Shown here: in pieces, positions 62,458 to 64,000 of the stretch | Numbering within the stretch: the first letter of the stretch is position 1 | How the letters are laid out: each line of letters starts with the position of its first letter | Assembly (NCBI GenBank): GCA_023666965.1 | Contig: JAMPAZ010000003.1 | Coordinates: forward strand, 1 to 64,000 | From: Muribaculum sp. | GTDB taxonomy: Bacteria; Bacteroidota; Bacteroidia; Bacteroidales; Muribaculaceae | DNA length: 64,000 nt | Direction: 5' to 3' | The notes under the pieces: model-generated | The model's input: only the letters and a program-made list of their open reading frames with translations | Databases searched by the model: none | Told to the model about the DNA's origin: nothing | Position numbers and translations under genes: made by a program

Positions 62458-62802
62458 TTATTTAATCTCTGTCCATTCTGCGTCGCTGATTTGCTCTTCT
62501 CTTATATAAGTGGTGCCGTCTGTGGTCGAGGTATATCGGTCGCTGACATCGCAAGCAATCTCTTCAAACTCTACATATTCACCGTCGGTCTTTGAAAACA
62601 CCTTTTTCCGTCGCCGCGACGGTGCGGCCCCTGAATTATATCGTTGTTCCGAAGTCGTGCCTTCGTAAGCGCGTTTGAATGCATCGCGGAATGCCTCTCG
62701 TTGGTTGCGCACATATCTGTGGGTGCTGTACAAGTAGTAAATTAGCTTTACTATCGGCCAGATGAGAAATACAAACAGTAAGATTATGAAAATTTTAATC
62801 AT
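62458..62802 (-). CDS. DUF4834 family small membrane protein
   Basis: The ATG at 62802 gives 114 residues: one N-terminal helix (IFIILLFVFLIWPIVKLIYYL) and a charged cytoplasmic tail with 'RRRKKVFSKTDGEYVEFEEI', as in DUF4834. A longer frame from 62859 has an unlikely N-terminus. Function is unknown. It lies between pssA and the DUF2461 gene. Confidence 0.85.
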   Translation of the reverse strand: MIKIFIILLFVFLIWPIVKLIYYLYSTHRYVRNQREAFRDAFKRAYEGTTSEQRYNSGAAPSRRRKKVFSKTDGEYVEFEEIACDVSDRYTSTTDGTTYIREEQISDAEWTEIK

Positions 62803-62868
62803 GCTTCTTTTATAAAAAATGATAATGCGGCCGGACTTTTCCCTTCTGTGAGCCGGCAAAGATGGTTG

Positions 62869-63582
62869 TCAGGCCACGCTTTTCGACGTGGGGATAATCG
62901 ACAGAATCAGATAGAACAATATGGTCCAGGCGAATCCTGCCGTTCCGTCGACGATGACAAAGCCGACAGCCGCTATCAGAATAATGTAACGCCGGAGGTT
63001 CTCCCTTAGTTTAAAATTCTTGAATTTTAGTGAGAACATTTTAAGATTGTCCATAACCATAGTCAGCGACATGCCGAGGATAATGGCCGCCATGGGCCAC
63101 GCTCCGATATAGCCGTACTTTAGCATACATGCCACGTAGCCGATCCAGAAGATGGCGTTCGCCGGAATCGGCATTCCCAAAAACGAGGTGGTCTGGCGGT
63201 CGTCGATGTTAAACCGAGCCAGGCGAAGTTCTCCCATGACCGGAATAAGAAATGCTGTGAACGACAGCCATAGCGGCGTTTCGGGCTGTTGCGACATATA
63301 GTTGAACACGAGCATTCCCGGGGCCACTCCGAAGCTGACCAAATCGCTTAGTGAGTCAAGCTCCTTTCCTAAATTGGAGTAGGCATGGAGCAGTCGAGCC
63401 GATGCTCCGTCGCAGAAGTCGCACAATGCCGCGATGCCGATGCATATCCATGCCCACTGATAGCCGTAAAGGCTCCCTACGGGTTCGTAAAAGTGAAAGG
63501 CCATCACCGTGGCGATGCAACCGAAAAACAAGCTCAGGCACGTGATGGTGTTCGGAATGCTGGATACGATTTTCTTAAGCAT
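62869..63582 (-). CDS. pssA: CDP-diacylglycerol-serine O-phosphatidyltransferase
   Basis: The 237-residue membrane protein has the CDP-alcohol phosphatidyltransferase signature spread over 'CDFCDGASARLLHAYSNLGKELDSLSDLVSFG' (in outline DFCDG-A-R-...-G-E-D-SD with all conserved acidic residues). It is followed by several helices. It makes phosphatidylserine, which the psd product 16 bp upstream decarboxylates to phosphatidylethanolamine. Confidence 0.94.
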   Translation of the reverse strand: MLKKIVSSIPNTITCLSLFFGCIATVMAFHFYEPVGSLYGYQWAWICIGIAALCDFCDGASARLLHAYSNLGKELDSLSDLVSFGVAPGMLVFNYMSQQPETPLWLSFTAFLIPVMGELRLARFNIDDRQTTSFLGMPIPANAIFWIGYVACMLKYGYIGAWPMAAIILGMSLTMVMDNLKMFSLKFKNFKLRENLRRYIILIAAVGFVIVDGTAGFAWTILFYLILSIIPTSKSVA

Positions 63583-63598
63583 GGTCGGTCTATTTTTA

Positions 63599-64000
63599 TC
63601 AGTCTTTTAAACGGCCCACTTCTGTGACTCCCCCCGTAGTGTGGTCGCCGAGCTTGACCAGAATTTCTGTTCCCAAAGGCAGGTACAGATCCACTCTCGA
63701 GCCGAACTTGATAAATCCCATGTGCTCTTCGATGGATGCCTCTTCTCCGGGACTTGCGTATGTGACGATTCGGCGCGCGAGTGCTCCGGCCACTTGGCGC
63801 ATGAGTATCGTCTGTCCGTTGCGTGCTTTAATGACCACGGTCGACCGCTCGTTCTCTGTGCTGGATTTGGGCAGGTAGGCCGACAAATAGCGTCCTTTAT
63901 GGTGGCGGACATAAACTACTTCTCCGTCTACCGGAAACCAATTGGCGTGAACGTTAAGCACCGACATAAACACCGACAGCTGAATGCACCGGCAGTGCAG
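63599..64000 (-). CDS. psd: Phosphatidylserine decarboxylase, 5' end outside the window
   Basis: The frame stays open to the window edge, so the N-terminal third is missing. Visible are '[17 protein letters not shown]', '[17 protein letters not shown]' and the self-cleavage site FGSRVD, where Ser becomes the pyruvoyl group. This fits the short Bacteroidota-type Psd of about 230 residues. It makes phosphatidylethanolamine and is first in the order psd-pssA. Confidence 0.92.
   Translation of the reverse strand: MHCRCIQLSVFMSVLNVHANWFPVDGEVVYVRHHKGRYLSAYLPKSSTENERSTVVIKARNGQTILMRQVAGALARRIVTYASPGEEASIEEHMGFIKFGSRVDLYLPLGTEILVKLGDHTTGGVTEVGRLKD

Noticed and set aside
1..64000. CRISPR array, tRNA, rRNA, integrase or intact insertion sequence
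   Set aside because: No regularly spaced repeats, no cloverleaf sequence and no transposase or integrase motif were found by inspection; a dedicated scan could still reveal a tRNA.

Overview
The window looks like a chromosomal segment of a gut Bacteroidales, most likely a Muribaculaceae-type organism. Three things suggest this. Promoters have the Bacteroidota form (TTG, about 20 bp, TAnnTTTG). The gene content includes TamA/TamB, a PorU-like C25 sortase, Rex, a U32 peptidase, a GH51 arabinofuranosidase with a C-terminal sorting tail, DUF4834/DUF2461, and lipoproteins with Bacteroidota lipoboxes. Base composition is moderate, with AT-rich accessory patches. No rRNA, tRNA, CRISPR array or intact mobile element was seen. 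Family assignments come from reading motifs only; no database search was run.

Region 1 (1-9.8 kb) is accessory. A minus-strand array carries four secreted paralogs of an unrecognised family (core DMSxYANADT ... PYxxKY ... LRKYAHP) plus a truncated fifth copy. One paralog lies directly downstream of a lipoprotein with a papain-like Gln/Cys/His arrangement. The array consists of repeated modules: an intergenic element with two GTGGACAY boxes exactly 77 bp apart, a promoter, the gene(s), and a terminator. A transglutaminase-like lipoprotein and an O-antigen ligase-like protein, which overlap convergently, interrupt it. A divergent membrane-anchored TPR/HTH regulator borders it.

Region 2 (9.8-32.4 kb) is mostly core: tamB-tamA, a CobW-type metallochaperone GTPase, an OmpA-domain protein, a Rid-fold protein, rex with a degenerate FAH-like gene and porU, a small beta-barrel, a U32 peptidase, serine acetyltransferase, a THUMP methyltransferase, purD and a polytopic membrane protein.

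Region 3 (32.4-37.9 kb) starts with a probable structured RNA of about 300 nt. An AT-rich cell-envelope gene set follows: LysM, coiled-coil lipoprotein, LysM plus barrel, Ig-like, and a FN3/DUF1566-like lipoprotein. Region 4 (37.9-45.9 kb) holds pdxB, a Na/Pi cotransporter, a large GH51 enzyme with a T9SS-type tail, a helical lipoprotein, a candidate small RNA of about 110 nt, and a small membrane protein.

Region 5 (46.0-60.1 kb) is a ten-gene efflux/ABC operon: HlyD/MacA adaptor, three pairs of MacB/FtsX-type permeases, one ATPase, TolC, then an NtrC-type response regulator and its sensor kinase. It begins with a full-consensus sigma-54 promoter (TGGCAC-N5-TTGCT), so the operon appears to encode its own sigma-54 activator. 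Region 6 (60.1-64 kb) has an outer-membrane barrel gene with a hairpin-rich leader, then on the minus strand aquaporin, DUF2461, DUF4834, pssA and a partial psd, the last two making phosphatidylethanolamine.
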